This document shows positions 19,194 to 27,391 of a stretch of 64,000 bases of DNA, in pieces (within the stretch, counting starts at the first letter, position 1; each line of letters begins with the position of its first letter). Origin of the DNA: Candidatus Thiodiazotropha sp. 'RUGA' (lineage in GTDB: Bacteria > Pseudomonadota > Gammaproteobacteria > Chromatiales > Chromatiaceae). Location of the stretch: positions 62,001-126,000 of the forward strand of contig JAEPDS010000001.1 of assembly GCA_016842065.1 (NCBI GenBank). Direction: 5' to 3'. The position numbers and the translations under genes are program-made. The notes under the pieces were generated by a model. The model made no database searches and had not been told where the DNA came from. It worked only from the letters and a program-made list of their open reading frames with translations.

Positions 19194-20137
19194 TCGAGCA
19201 ATCCCGGCAAGCGAAGATCTATGGCGTAAGACCCGAGCGCTCTTTCGAGCAGGCCGCCGCCAAGTTCGTGCTGGAAAACCAGCACAAACGAAGCATCAAC
19301 GAGGACATCGGACGGTTGAAGAATCTGATGCCCTGGATTGGCGACATACCGCTCAACAAGTTGCATATCGGCGTGTTACAGCCCTGGATCGAATATCGCA
19401 GGAAGGAAGGTGTTGCCGTGGGCACCATAAACCACGGTTTGAAGGTCGTCCGTCGCATCCTGAACCTCGCCGCGTCTGAGTGGATGGATGAGAACGGTAT
19501 GACCTGGTTACAGGCGGCTCCGAAGATCAAGCTGCTGCCCGACACCAATAAGCGGAAACCTTACCCGCTGAACTGGGAAGAGCAGACAGCCTTGTTCAAG
19601 GAACTGCCTGACCATCTTGCCCAGATGGCATTGTTCACCGTGAATACGGGTTGCAGGGATAGCGAAGTCTGTAACATGCGGTGGGAGTGGGAAATGAAGA
19701 TTCCCCAACTGAACACTTCGGTGTTCCTTGTCCCTGGCGAGTTGGTAAAGAATGGAGACGAACGGCTGGTGATCCTGAATCGGATCGCAAGGTCTGTGGT
19801 GGAAGCGCAGCGCGGGACACACCCCACGCATGTTTTTCACTACAAGGGCAAACCGGTCGGACACATGCTCACGAGCGCCTGGAAACGGGCCAGGGTGCGT
19901 GTCGGATTGCCCCAGGTGCGGGTCCATGATTTGAAGCACACATTCGGTCGCCGGTTGAGGGCGGCGGGTGTGAACTTCGAGGACCGGCAGGACTTGCTGG
20001 GGCACCGGTCGGGACGGATCACGACGCACTATTCAGCGGCGGAGCTGACAAAGCTCATCGAAGCGGCGGAAAGTGTGTGTGATCGCGGTGAAGGAAAACC
20101 GGAGCTGGTGGTTTTGCGAAGGCTGAATTTCGGTTAA
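19055..20137 (+). CDS. Tyrosine recombinase C (phage-type integrase) next to tRNA-Lys
   Basis: A 360-residue integrase. It has an N-terminal arm-binding region (GIWHIDKRICGRRVCQSTG), a core-binding region, and a catalytic domain with VNTGCRDSEVCNMRW (Arg about 197), VHDLKHTFGRRLRAAG (about 290) and LLGHRSGRITTHYSAAE (Tyr about 325). The middle motif reads HxLKH rather than HxLRH; Lys in this place is common in related integrases. ATG 19055 is preceded by GGAG at good spacing. The gene ends 68 bases before the 3' end of tRNA-Lys, the usual position of an integrase at its attachment site. It is therefore the likely enzyme for insertion into the tRNA gene, with A, B or both acting elsewhere or together. 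Confidence 0.9.
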   Translation: MGRKTTPGLKKRAGIWHIDKRICGRRVCQSTGTDQLKEAELYLARLIEQSRQAKIYGVRPERSFEQAAAKFVLENQHKRSINEDIGRLKNLMPWIGDIPLNKLHIGVLQPWIEYRRKEGVAVGTINHGLKVVRRILNLAASEWMDENGMTWLQAAPKIKLLPDTNKRKPYPLNWEEQTALFKELPDHLAQMALFTVNTGCRDSEVCNMRWEWEMKIPQLNTSVFLVPGELVKNGDERLVILNRIARSVVEAQRGTHPTHVFHYKGKPVGHMLTSAWKRARVRVGLPQVRVHDLKHTFGRRLRAAGVNFEDRQDLLGHRSGRITTHYSAAELTKLIEAAESVCDRGEGKPELVVLRRLNFG

Positions 20138-20160
20138 GGGGTCACGCAAAACTCACGCAA

Positions 20161-20200
20161 AAGAAAAAAGGGTTAGCGGTTACTTACGCGCAAACCCTTT
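20161..20200 (-). terminator. Rho-independent terminator of the tRNA operon
   Basis: On the minus strand the stem AAAGGGTTTGCG (from 20189-20200) pairs with CGCTAACCCTTT (20167-20178), with one mismatch and a 10-base loop. It is followed by a T-rich tract complementary to 20161-20169. It lies just after tRNA-Lys. In the other direction it may also end the recombinase transcript. Confidence 0.8.
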
Positions 20201-20205
20201 GATAC

Positions 20206-20281
20206 TGGTGGGCCATGTAGGATTCGAACCTACGACCAATGGATTAAGAGTCCACTGCTCTACCAGCTGAGCTAATGGCCC
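20206..20281 (-). tRNA. tRNA-Lys (anticodon CTT)
   Basis: The gene folds as a full cloverleaf: acceptor GGGCCAT, D-stem region AGCTCAGCTGGTAGAGCA, anticodon loop CTCTTAA (anticodon CTT), T-arm GGTTCGAATCC, and an encoded CCA end at 20206-20208. It is last of four tRNAs. Recombinase C ends 68 bases beyond its 3' end, so this 3' end is the likely attachment site of the island to its left. Confidence 0.95.
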
Positions 20282-20291
20282 GTTCTGAAGA

Positions 20292-20368
20292 TGGGGTGGA
20301 CGATGGGTCTCGAACCCACGACCGCCGGAATCACAATCCGGAGCTCTACCAACTGAGCTACGTCCACC
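20292..20368 (-). tRNA. tRNA-His (anticodon GTG)
   Basis: A cloverleaf of 77 bases with the extra 5' G typical of tRNA-His, anticodon loop TTGTGAT (anticodon GTG), T-loop GGTTCGAGACC, and an encoded CCA end. It lies 10 bases upstream of tRNA-Lys in the same transcript. Confidence 0.96.
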
Positions 20369-20415
20369 ATTAACTGTTTTGCCTGGCTGCAACGAGTCAG
20401 CCACTCCTGCAGACT

Positions 20416-20717
20416 TGGCACGCCCGGCAGGATTCGAACCTGCTACCCTCGGCTTAGCTTACCAACTACGTCTTTCGACGCCCCCAAACGGAGTTTGTGG
20501 TCTGGACTATCTCTTCACCGTCTCAGGCGTCGCACGTATAGTCTCTACGGATCCCCTGACGGGTTTCCTCGGGATTGCCATCAGCGCTACCTGTTAAGGT
20601 TTCCCCGATACAGTGCGATCCACTTTATGGGTTCTGTTTCCCCATAAAGGCTCCTATTTGGCACACTCACTGTGCTCACTTAAAGGCCGATGCTCTATCC
20701 AGATGAGCTACGGGCGC
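20416..20717 (-). tRNA. tRNA-Arg interrupted by a group I intron (spliced anticodon inferred TCT)
   Basis: The 5' exon (20683-20717, 35 bases) gives the acceptor strand GCGCCCG, the D-arm and the left anticodon stem TCGGC followed by CTT. The 3' exon (20416-20457, 42 bases) begins CTAAGCCGA, completes the anticodon stem (GCCGA), and gives the T-arm GCAGGTTCGAATCCTGC, acceptor CGGGCGT, discriminator G and CCA. Joined, the seven-base loop is CTTCTAA, which puts TCT at positions 34-36. The intron lies between positions 34 and 35. The exact splice junction is inferred from the requirement for U at the 5' exon end, G at the intron end, and a seven-base loop. Moving it would break at least one of these. 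Confidence 0.88.
20458..20682 (-). ncRNA. Group I self-splicing intron in tRNA-Arg
   Basis: A 225-base insertion with group I features, read on the minus strand. The 5' exon ends CTT and pairs with an internal guide GAG (20651-20653), with U-G at the splice site. P2 is CTTTATGGG/CCCATAAAG (20623-20631 with 20641-20649) and follows the guide directly. The P7 halves GACTAT (20538-20543) and ATAGTC (20505-20510) sit in the contexts GTAGAGACTATACG and GAGATAGTCCAG, close to the conserved core of the Azoarcus tRNA-Ile intron. The intron ends in G. It has no open reading frame, so it has no homing endonuclease. The short three-base P1 and small size fit subgroup IC3 of bacterial tRNA introns. Confidence 0.9.
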
Positions 20718-20725
20718 AGAAAAAT

Positions 20726-20802
20726 TGGTCGGGGTAGAGAGATTCGAACTCCCGACATCCTGCTCCCAAAGCAGGCGCGCTACCAGACTGCGCTATACCC
20801 CG
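20726..20802 (-). tRNA. tRNA-Pro (anticodon TGG)
   Basis: A 77-base cloverleaf: acceptor CGGGGTA/TACCCCG, D-arm GCGCAGTCTGGTAGCGC, anticodon loop TTTGGGA (anticodon TGG), T-arm GGAGTTCGAATCTC and an encoded CCA. It is first in the four-tRNA transcript Pro-Arg-His-Lys, 8 bases ahead of the split tRNA-Arg. Confidence 0.96.
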
Positions 20803-20855
20803 AATATCCCGCCTCAGGTGACAACCTGTTCAACCTGGAAAGGCGAGGGGAGGGA

Positions 20856-20884
20856 ATAATACTGTCGTTAACCGCGTAGGTCAA
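20856..20884 (-). promoter_or_regulatory. Sigma-70 promoter of the tRNA operon
   Basis: On the minus strand, TTGACC (20879-20884) and TATTAT (20856-20861) are separated by exactly 17 bases. The -10 box is followed by a CT/GC-rich discriminator (TCCCTCCCC). It lies about 54 bases ahead of tRNA-Pro. Such discriminators are typical of stable-RNA promoters under growth-rate control. Confidence 0.75.
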
Positions 20885-20997
20885 TGCCAAACGCGCCGTA
20901 TTTGACCGTTATTACTTCTCATCCGCTGCCCCTGATGCGCTGACAGTTTGCCTCGCTTTCGGTATCATGCTGCTCTTTTTAGACCGATGGAATTTCC

Positions 20998-21855
20998 ATG
21001 AGTGCAGAGATTTTGGATGGCAAAGCGATTGCTGCTGAATTAAGAGCGAAAATCAAGACTGGCGTTGAGCGTCGTGTTGCGGCCGGAGAGCGTCGTCCCG
21101 GCCTGGCCGTGGTGCTGGTAGGTGAGAATCCGGCTTCGCAAGTCTATGTACGGAACAAGCGAAAATCCTGCGACGAGGTTGGCTTTCACTCCCAATCCTT
21201 TGATTTGCCTGGAGATACTTCCCAGGACGATCTATTGAAAGTGATTGACCAGCTGAACCAGGACGAAACCATCGATGGCATTCTGGTACAGCTTCCACTG
21301 CCACAGCAGATCGACGAGGAGTCAGTCATCGAACGCATCCTGCCGACCAAGGATGTGGATGGCTTCCACCCTTACAATGTCGGTCGTCTGGCATTGCGGA
21401 TGCCGATCCTGCGTCCCTGCACACCGCACGGCATCATGACCATGCTGCAGCACACCGGCCAGGAACTGGAAGGGCTCGATGCGGTCATCATCGGCCAGTC
21501 GAATATCGTCGGCCGTCCAATGGCGCTTGAACTGCTGGCAGCCCGCTGTACCATCACCGTCTGTCACAGCCGCACCAAGGATCTGGCTGAGAAAGCACGC
21601 AATGCGGATATTCTGGTGGCCGCCGTGGGTCGTCCGGAGTTCGTACCTGGTGACTGGGTAAAAGAGGGAGCGATTGTGATCGACGTGGGCATCAATCGAA
21701 CCGACGAGGGTAAACTGGTTGGCGACGTGGCCTTCGAAGCGGCCAAGGAGCGCGCCTCATGGATCACCCCAGTGCCTGGTGGTGTGGGGCCGATGACCAT
21801 TGCTACGCTGCTTGAGAACACCCTGCAGGCCGCCGAGCTGCATAGTGCAAAGTAG
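20998..21855 (+). CDS. folD: Methylenetetrahydrofolate dehydrogenase / cyclohydrolase
   Basis: A 285-residue cytoplasmic bifunctional enzyme that interconverts 5,10-methylene- and 10-formyl-tetrahydrofolate with NADP. The family blocks are all present: [19 protein letters not shown] with the catalytic Lys, [32 protein letters not shown], the nucleotide-binding [13 protein letters not shown], and [13 protein letters not shown] near the end. Length is normal. It is divergent from the tRNA operon. In many gammaproteobacteria folD, cysS, ppiB and lpxH are close neighbours. Here that group is spread out by a transposase, a chemoreceptor and cytochrome genes. Confidence 0.97.
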   Translation: MSAEILDGKAIAAELRAKIKTGVERRVAAGERRPGLAVVLVGENPASQVYVRNKRKSCDEVGFHSQSFDLPGDTSQDDLLKVIDQLNQDETIDGILVQLPLPQQIDEESVIERILPTKDVDGFHPYNVGRLALRMPILRPCTPHGIMTMLQHTGQELEGLDAVIIGQSNIVGRPMALELLAARCTITVCHSRTKDLAEKARNADILVAAVGRPEFVPGDWVKEGAIVIDVGINRTDEGKLVGDVAFEAAKERASWITPVPGGVGPMTIATLLENTLQAAELHSAK

Positions 21856-21905
21856 CAGCTTGTTTTGATTAGACTTCAATGGAAATGCGCCCCCTCCAGA
21901 TCAAT

Positions 21906-21964
21906 GGTGCGGCAAGCCGCACCCTACGAACCTAGCTAGCGTGTCGGGTGCGGCTTGCCGCACC
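21906..21964. repeat. REP-type palindrome, left copy
   Basis: A 59-base element whose ends GGTGCGGCAAGCCGCACC and GGTGCGGCTTGCCGCACC are each palindromic, with an asymmetric centre that contains CTAGCTAG. It is almost an exact reverse complement of the copy at 22599-22657. The two bracket the REP-associated transposase gene. Confidence 0.9.
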
Positions 21965-21967
21965 GAA

Positions 21968-22519
21968 TCACTCACCCACAGAATCGAGGTCTATCTTCTC
22001 TTCAGCCACACCACCCCAATCTATTGGGTAGATACCTTTTTGAACATACCGATGAAATGTAGACCACGGCCAATCTGAGACAGATTCTTTATATCCATGC
22101 TTAACCGGATTGAAGTGAATGTAATCGAAATGGCGCCTATAGTCCCTCTCATCTCGAATGAGATGCTCCCAAAAGCGTCGCTGCCAGAAGGTCACCTCCC
22201 CTCGATTCTGCCTGGATATGGTTGGCGCTATCTTTCTGCTGGTTTGTTTTCTGTAACCTCTAGAGAAATTGCCTTTAATAGCCCTCCAACGTTTTGAATA
22301 GTTCATATCGCCATCTGGCAGAGTCCAGATCGTATGTAGATGATCTGGAAGTAGACATAGAGCATCGATTTTAAATGGGTTATTGATACGCACATTGGAG
22401 ATCGCATCTCGTAGAAACAGGCGCGCAGAATCATCAGAAAACAGAGGCTTGCGCTTGTGCGTTACGACTGTAAAAAAGTAGGTGCCACCTTGAATGAGTG
22501 CTCTTCGATAATTCGGCAT
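21968..22519 (-). CDS. REP-associated tyrosine transposase (RAYT, Y1/TnpA-REP family)
   Basis: A 183-residue Y1 transposase-like protein. It has the HUH motif in LCLLPDHLHTIWTLP (DHLH) and the catalytic Tyr in DYRRHFDYIHFNPVKHGY, both typical of the RAYT branch of IS200/IS605-like single-strand transposases. I chose ATG 22519 (PNYRRALIQGGTYFFTVVT), the conserved family start; an ATG at 22537 adds six residues. It is flanked on each side by an inverted copy of one REP palindrome, the normal arrangement. RAYTs are thought to mobilise REP elements and to be mostly domesticated. It sits between folD and cysS, which are close neighbours in many relatives. Confidence 0.92.
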   Translation of the reverse strand: MPNYRRALIQGGTYFFTVVTHKRKPLFSDDSARLFLRDAISNVRINNPFKIDALCLLPDHLHTIWTLPDGDMNYSKRWRAIKGNFSRGYRKQTSRKIAPTISRQNRGEVTFWQRRFWEHLIRDERDYRRHFDYIHFNPVKHGYKESVSDWPWSTFHRYVQKGIYPIDWGGVAEEKIDLDSVGE

Positions 22520-22598
22520 TATTGCCCTCCCTGGCAATTGCGAAAATGGTGCTGCGGTGCTTCATTGCAAAGTTAGGTGATTTCATCACAGGCCATGC

Positions 22599-22657
22599 GG
22601 TGCGGCAAGCCGCACCCTACACGCTAGCTAGGTTCGTAGGGTGCGGCTTGCCGCACC
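22599..22657. repeat. REP-type palindrome, right copy
   Basis: A 59-base copy in reverse orientation to the one at 21906-21964, with the same palindromic ends and the CTAGCTAG centre. It ends eight bases before the cysS stop, so it may also act as a 3' mRNA stem for cysS. Confidence 0.9.
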
Positions 22658-22664
22658 GATACTT

Positions 22665-24050
22665 TCAACCTCGGCGCCAGGTTGTTCCTTCTGGACCATC
22701 CTCAAGCAGGATGCCTGCTTCCTGCAGCTCGTCTCGAATCCGGTCAGCCTCTCCCCAATCCTTGGCAGCCCTGGCATCGATACGAGCCTGAATCATGGCA
22801 TCGATCTTATCGTCGGAAAGCCCGTCATCAGCGGATGCACCACCCTTCAGATAGCTCTCCGGGTCGCTTTGCAACAGCCCCAGCATGCCACCCAGCTCTC
22901 TGAGCAGAGCGCCGAGAGAGGCCGCATCTTCAACATTCGTCTCCTTGATGCGATTGATCTCCCGCACCAGATCGAACAGAACGGCGAGCGCCTCCGGGGT
23001 GTTGAAATCATCGTCCATGGCTTCATGGAAGCGGCTCCTGAAACTCTCCCCGCCAGCAGACTCCCCCTCGGGCAGACCTCTCAGTGCCGTATAGAAACGG
23101 GTAAGTGCTCCCCGGGCATTGTCCAGGTGCTCGGTATCGTAGTTGAGCGGAGAGCGGTATTGACTGGTGAGTATGAAATAGCGCACCTCTTCCGCCTGGT
23201 AACGCTCGAGAATCTCCCTCACCGTGAAGAAGTTACCCAGGGATTTGGACATCTTTTCATCATTGATGCGGACAAAACCGTTGTGCATCCAGTATTTGAC
23301 GAAGGGATGCCCGGTTGCCCCTTCGGACTGGGCAATCTCATTCTCATGATGGGGAAAGGTCAGGTCCGCACCACCGCCATGGATATCGAAGCTGTCGCCC
23401 AAAGCACTGGTCGACATGGCTGAACATTCGATATGCCAGCCGGGTCGTCCCCTGCCCCAGGGGGAGTCCCAGGCGGGTTCTTCGGGCTTGGCCGACTTCC
23501 AGAGCGCGAAATCGAGCGGATCCCGCTTGGCGTCACCAGGCTCCACCCGGGCCCCGGCCTGCAGATCCTCGATCGATTTTCCGGACAGCTTGCCGTAGCT
23601 GGGAAAGCTGCGCACATCGTAGTAGACATCGCCATTATCCGCCGGGTAGGCGTGACCATTCTCGATCAGCCGCTCGATCATCGCCAGAATCTGATCCATA
23701 TGCTGGGTCGCCTTGGGCTCATCGGTGGGTCTCAATACCCCTAACGCGTCCGCATCTTCGTGCATCGCCTGAATGAACTCTTCAGTCAGCTCGGTAAAGA
23801 GGATGCCTCTTTCGTTGGCCCGATTGATGATTTTGTCATCCACATCGGTGATATTGCGGATATAGCTGACGTCATAGCCACCGGCCTGCAGATAACGATA
23901 AACCACATCGAACACCACCATCACACGAGCATGTCCCAGGTGACACAGGTCGTAAACCGTCATGCCACAGACGTACATGCTGACCTTACCTGCCTGCAGT
24001 GGCTGGAAGGTCTCTTTCTGGTTGGTGAGATCGTTATAGATTGTCAGCAT
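22665..24050 (-). CDS. cysS: Cysteinyl-tRNA synthetase
   Basis: A 461-residue class I aminoacyl-tRNA synthetase that charges tRNA-Cys. It shows the N-terminal zinc-ligand region YVCGMTVYD, the HIGH-type motif [17 protein letters not shown], and the KMSKSLGN loop. The C-terminal anticodon-binding region includes a conserved helix ([23 protein letters not shown] variant). Length is typical. It reads toward the RAYT/REP insertion and is divergent from nothing close upstream except a 240-base gap. Confidence 0.97.
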   Translation of the reverse strand: MLTIYNDLTNQKETFQPLQAGKVSMYVCGMTVYDLCHLGHARVMVVFDVVYRYLQAGGYDVSYIRNITDVDDKIINRANERGILFTELTEEFIQAMHEDADALGVLRPTDEPKATQHMDQILAMIERLIENGHAYPADNGDVYYDVRSFPSYGKLSGKSIEDLQAGARVEPGDAKRDPLDFALWKSAKPEEPAWDSPWGRGRPGWHIECSAMSTSALGDSFDIHGGGADLTFPHHENEIAQSEGATGHPFVKYWMHNGFVRINDEKMSKSLGNFFTVREILERYQAEEVRYFILTSQYRSPLNYDTEHLDNARGALTRFYTALRGLPEGESAGGESFRSRFHEAMDDDFNTPEALAVLFDLVREINRIKETNVEDAASLGALLRELGGMLGLLQSDPESYLKGGASADDGLSDDKIDAMIQARIDARAAKDWGEADRIRDELQEAGILLEDGPEGTTWRRG

Positions 24051-24195
24051 TGCTCCAGGCCTATCCTACTCAGATTAAACCTGGGCATCTTAACCAAAAG
24101 GTCGTTGGCTTCATAGCCAATTGATTGGAGGGCGGATCAGAAAGCGTGGTTTTTTTAAGCAGAGATCCGGGCAGCGTTATCGTGGCCCGAAAATC

Positions 24196-24234
24196 AGCAA
24201 CCCGACCGACACTCAGGTGTACGGCCGGGCTGCT
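24196..24234. other. Stem-loop between cysS and the chemoreceptor
   Basis: AGCAACCCGACCG (24196-24208) pairs with CGGCCGGGCTGCT (24222-24234), with two G-U or mismatch positions and a 13-base loop. There is no T-tract. It lies in the 246-base gap between the chemoreceptor end and the cysS start. It may be part of the chemoreceptor 3' end. Confidence 0.4.
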
Positions 24235-24254
24235 TAGCCACCAAGCATTCCTGA

Positions 24255-24287
24255 TTCACCCGGGCTGCTGTGTTGGAGCCGGGTGAA
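24255..24287 (-). terminator. Hairpin after the chemoreceptor gene
   Basis: TTCACCCGG (24255-24263) and CCGGGTGAA (24279-24287) are perfect complements around a 15-base loop, ten bases downstream of the chemoreceptor stop. There is no clear T-tract, so it may be a weak terminator or an mRNA 3'-end stabiliser. Confidence 0.5.
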
Positions 24288-24296
24288 ATGTGGTGT

Positions 24297-25904
24297 TCAG
24301 ACCTTGAACTGGTTGACCATATTGTCCAGTTTCTGGGAGATCTGCGCTACTTCCTCACTCTCTTTGAGGGTTCTGCAGGTTCCTTCTGCGGTTTGATGGG
24401 AGACCTCGTTGATCGCAATGATGTTCTTGTTGATCTCACTGGCCACGCTGGTCTGCTCCTGTGCCGCCGTCGAGATCTGAGCGTTCATCTCACTGATCAT
24501 CTCCACCGCACCCGAGATCTGCTGCAGCGCTTCACCGGCACGACTCGAGTCAGCAACGCTTTGATCAGCCTCCTGCTTACTGGTACCCATCACTTTCACT
24601 GCCTGTTCCGAGGAAGAGATCAACTGTTCGATAATTTCCTGGATCTCATGAGTCGCTTCCTGGGTCCGCTGTGCGAGGTTTCTTACCTCGTCTGCAACAA
24701 CCGCGAAACCGCGTCCCTGTTCGCCGGCACGGGCGGCTTCAATCGCCGCGTTAAGCGCCAGCAGATTGGTCTGTTCCGCAATTGCGGTGATCGATTCTGA
24801 GACCTGACCGATGTTCTGGGTTCCCTCCGCCAGGCGTTTGACCACATCGGACGCATCATCAATCCGTTTCGCCAGACTGACAATCGAATCGGAGACCTGA
24901 CTGACCACTTCACCACCGGCACTGGCATTGGTCTTCGCCTCGACTGCGGCCTGTTCTGCACCGGCGGCGTTTTCCGCCACCCGTTCCGCTGCCACGGTCA
25001 ACTCACCAATCGCCACCGTCAACTGTCCGGTCTCTTTCTCCTGCTCATCCACGCCATCCCGGGTTACCTTGGTTACCTGAGCCAGACGCTCGGCAGAGTT
25101 TGCCAAGCCATCCATTGTATTGGCCAAGTCATTGATCGTAGGCTGAAACTGATCCAGCATACTGTTCACCGCGTGACCTACTTCGCGGAACTCGTCGTTG
25201 CCAGTCAACGGTACCCTCGGCCGCAGATCGGAATTTGCCCCGACCTGATCCATAGTATCCTTCAGGCAGTAAAGCGGCTTGATCACTACCTTTCGTACGA
25301 TCATGGCGATGACAAACAGCCCTGCCAGAAGGACCAGAAAATTGATTCCGGCGCTGGTCAACAGTTCATGATCGATCGCTTTGTCCCGTGAACCCATGGA
25401 GAAGGTCAGCCGTCCGGCGCCCAACACAGTACCTTCTGGGACCTGATGGCAGGTCAGACAGTTGGTGCCGTTGCGGTCGGCAACTGCGGGAAAGGGTTCA
25501 ATGATGGTCAGGATTCGCTCACCCTTCACCTCTTTCACTTCGATAATCTGCTCACCAGTCAAGGCCCGGCGATCAAGATCATCCAGAGGCTTTTCGTGAT
25601 CGAAGCCGGCGCCGAAGGTCTTATTGATCGCCTCCGCACGCAACATGCGTACCTCCAATACACCATCTCGCGCGGAGATCTTTTCCCGTAGCATCTCCCG
25701 ATTACCCATGGTTCCTGTGAACATCATGGCGTTCATGCTATCGAGATATCCATGCAGCACATCAAAAATCTGGTGTTCCGATAACCTTAAGAGCCTGTCC
25801 TTTTGCTGCTGTGCTGAATAAATTGTTACGACTGACATTATTAGGATGAAAATCAGCGCCATCGGCGCGACAATCTTCCATTGGACAGAGATATATTTAC
25901 CCAT
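24297..25904 (-). CDS. Methyl-accepting chemotaxis protein with a c-type haem motif in its sensor domain
   Basis: A 535-residue chemoreceptor. It has a first membrane segment ([21 protein letters not shown], about 11-31), a periplasmic domain, a second membrane segment ([17 protein letters not shown], about 187-205), a HAMP domain and a long cytoplasmic coiled coil. The hairpin tip, [48 protein letters not shown], is classic (about 365-410). The periplasmic domain holds [10 protein letters not shown] (about 149-158), a CxxCH motif for covalent haem. Haem attachment by the cytochrome c maturation system is expected because the motif lies outside the membrane. It probably senses redox state, oxygen, NO or a sulfur species and signals to CheA. 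There is no C-terminal CheR-docking pentapeptide. Two cytochrome c genes lie divergently next to it. Confidence 0.92.
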   Translation of the reverse strand: MGKYISVQWKIVAPMALIFILIMSVVTIYSAQQQKDRLLRLSEHQIFDVLHGYLDSMNAMMFTGTMGNREMLREKISARDGVLEVRMLRAEAINKTFGAGFDHEKPLDDLDRRALTGEQIIEVKEVKGERILTIIEPFPAVADRNGTNCLTCHQVPEGTVLGAGRLTFSMGSRDKAIDHELLTSAGINFLVLLAGLFVIAMIVRKVVIKPLYCLKDTMDQVGANSDLRPRVPLTGNDEFREVGHAVNSMLDQFQPTINDLANTMDGLANSAERLAQVTKVTRDGVDEQEKETGQLTVAIGELTVAAERVAENAAGAEQAAVEAKTNASAGGEVVSQVSDSIVSLAKRIDDASDVVKRLAEGTQNIGQVSESITAIAEQTNLLALNAAIEAARAGEQGRGFAVVADEVRNLAQRTQEATHEIQEIIEQLISSSEQAVKVMGTSKQEADQSVADSSRAGEALQQISGAVEMISEMNAQISTAAQEQTSVASEINKNIIAINEVSHQTAEGTCRTLKESEEVAQISQKLDNMVNQFKV

Positions 25905-26233
25905 CGCTCAACTCGGTATTCTTGGAATGATTGATACAGCTATTGACTATTTCGGCAAACAGCTGCATCTCTTGAATATTTATCGGTGTTATTTAAAAAC
26001 AAGCTGATCGGCTAAGCGCCAGAAATGGCCCGACATAAATAAGTACAGAGCAATCCAGCCGCCGAAAATTAGCGGTATAACGCACGAGAAAGGCTAAAGA
26101 ATCTCCAATTTCTCCCGACAAATAGAGTGTACTTAACAAGACAGGAAGTCTGGTTGGCTATGGTGTCGACCAGCCTCCTCGGCACATTCCTCAGGGAAAT
26201 TGCCTGACTATTTCATCGATTCGGAGTTATCCA
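25905..26233. promoter_or_regulatory. Divergent intergenic region, chemoreceptor / cytochrome c
   Basis: There is no gene in these 329 bases. On the minus strand an ACCGATAA word near 25977-25986 matches seven of eight bases of a sigma-28 (flagellar) -10 box, but the matching -35 is poor. A GGAG just before 26234 serves the cytochrome start. I see no clear redox-regulator box. Confidence 0.3.
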
Positions 26234-26551
26234 ATGGGAAAATTCGCTTCCGCTCTCATGCTAGCCGCCTTAATATCAGCACCAGCCGCTCAGGCCAGTG
26301 AAGCCCTGGCCATGCAGTCCGGGTGTCTTGGCTGCCATAAAACCGATGTAAAGCTGGTTGGTCCGGCATTCAAGGATATCGCAGCCAAATATGCGGGAGA
26401 TGCGGCCCAGATCGACCGCCTGACCAGCAAGGTAAAATCGGGTAGCAAACCGGGGGAACCATTGGTTTGGGGTGGCGCCATGATGCCAGCCAGTCCAGCA
26501 AGCGAAGAGAACATTAAAGGTGTTATCGAGTGGATCATGACATTAAAATAG
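26234..26551 (+). CDS. Small periplasmic cytochrome c (c551/c552 type)
   Basis: A 105-residue protein with a clean signal peptide (MGKFASALMLAALISAPAAQA) and one haem site, CLGCH at about 31-35. The order of features is that of the c551/c552/c5 class I cytochromes: KTDVKLVGPAFKDIAAKY after the haem motif and GGAMMPASPAS with the distal Met ligand near residue 86. It carries electrons in the periplasm, probably from sulfur-compound oxidation or toward a terminal oxidase or nitrite reductase. It lies 160 bases ahead of a second cytochrome gene, and both read away from the haem chemoreceptor. Confidence 0.93.
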   Translation: MGKFASALMLAALISAPAAQASEALAMQSGCLGCHKTDVKLVGPAFKDIAAKYAGDAAQIDRLTSKVKSGSKPGEPLVWGGAMMPASPASEENIKGVIEWIMTLK

Positions 26552-26713
26552 GAGGGTAGTACGATTGGATATCATTTTTCCCTGGAGACAGGTTTGCCCA
26601 TTGGACCAGGGCAAAATCACCTAATGCTATGGTTGGCTAAATTGAAATAGTCAGGCGGGGTGTGCAGCACTTCGCCCAGACAATAAATAAGCATAATTAT
26701 TCAGGAGCACTCT

Positions 26714-27094
26714 ATGTTCAGGCCTAACACACTGATTTTATTAGCAACCCTTTCAACCGCATTGTTGGCGGGTTGTAGTGCCGGGCCGGCACCGGTCAGT
26801 TATAAATCTGAAATCAAACCGATCATCGACAAATATTGCACAGAGTGCCATCTGGCAGGTGGCACAGGCGCTGAAGCCAGCGGCTTCATCACTCAGGACT
26901 ACGATGCGATCATGAAGGGCACAAAATTTGGTCCTGTCGTGGTTGCCGGGGATCCTTTGTCGAGCTCTTTCTATCGCCTGGTGGCTGGCAAAGTAGATCC
27001 ATCCATCCGCATGCCACACGGCAAAGAGGCCCTGTCTGAGGCCGAAATCGCAAAAATTGAGCATTGGATAACCCAGGGTGCGAAAAACAACTGA
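26714..27094 (+). CDS. Lipoprotein c-type cytochrome
   Basis: A 126-residue protein with a lipoprotein signal (LLATLSTALLAGC, lipid-carrying Cys at about 21) and one haem motif, CTECH (about 44-48), in the context KPIIDKYCTECHLAGG. The late Met is in DPSIRMPHGKEALSEAEIAKIEHWI. The arrangement resembles the single-haem domains often called planctomycete-type cytochrome C. It should be anchored to a membrane, exposed to the periplasm. Its partner is unknown. A strong terminator follows 31 bases after the stop. Confidence 0.9.
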   Translation: MFRPNTLILLATLSTALLAGCSAGPAPVSYKSEIKPIIDKYCTECHLAGGTGAEASGFITQDYDAIMKGTKFGPVVVAGDPLSSSFYRLVAGKVDPSIRMPHGKEALSEAEIAKIEHWITQGAKNN

Positions 27095-27125
27095 GTTAGC
27101 CATCACAGACTGAAACAGACAAGCC

Positions 27126-27169
27126 AAAAAATCCGTAATCCATGGCCTCTCATGGACTACGGATTTTTT
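27126..27169. terminator. Strong bidirectional terminator
   Basis: AAAAAATCCGTA-ATCCATG pairs with CATGGAC-TACGGATTTTTT over a long stem with two small internal mismatches, and ends in six T residues on each strand. It closes the cytochrome lipoprotein gene. Confidence 0.92.
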
Positions 27170-27391
27170 ATTGTCGTCAATAAGTTAGGTCCTTCTATCT
27201 CAAATCAGGTCGTTGCAGGGCATTGTACCGGGCAATTACCTGTGGAAGTAGAATGGCCCGAACACCCCCAAATCCCCCACCGACCACTTTGTGATGATGG
27301 TTTTTAACCGCTATCATGCTCCCTGATCAATCAAACGGAAGCTGACACAACACTCCAGTGTACTGTCTCATACCAATGCCACGAGGATGAT

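Noticed and set aside
20180-20900. Short protein frames across the tRNA cluster
   Set aside because: They are read through tRNA genes and the intron, which explain the sequence fully.
25977-26010. Sigma-28 promoter for the chemoreceptor
   Set aside because: The -10-like ACCGATAA is good, but the -35 region at the right distance matches only three of eight bases.
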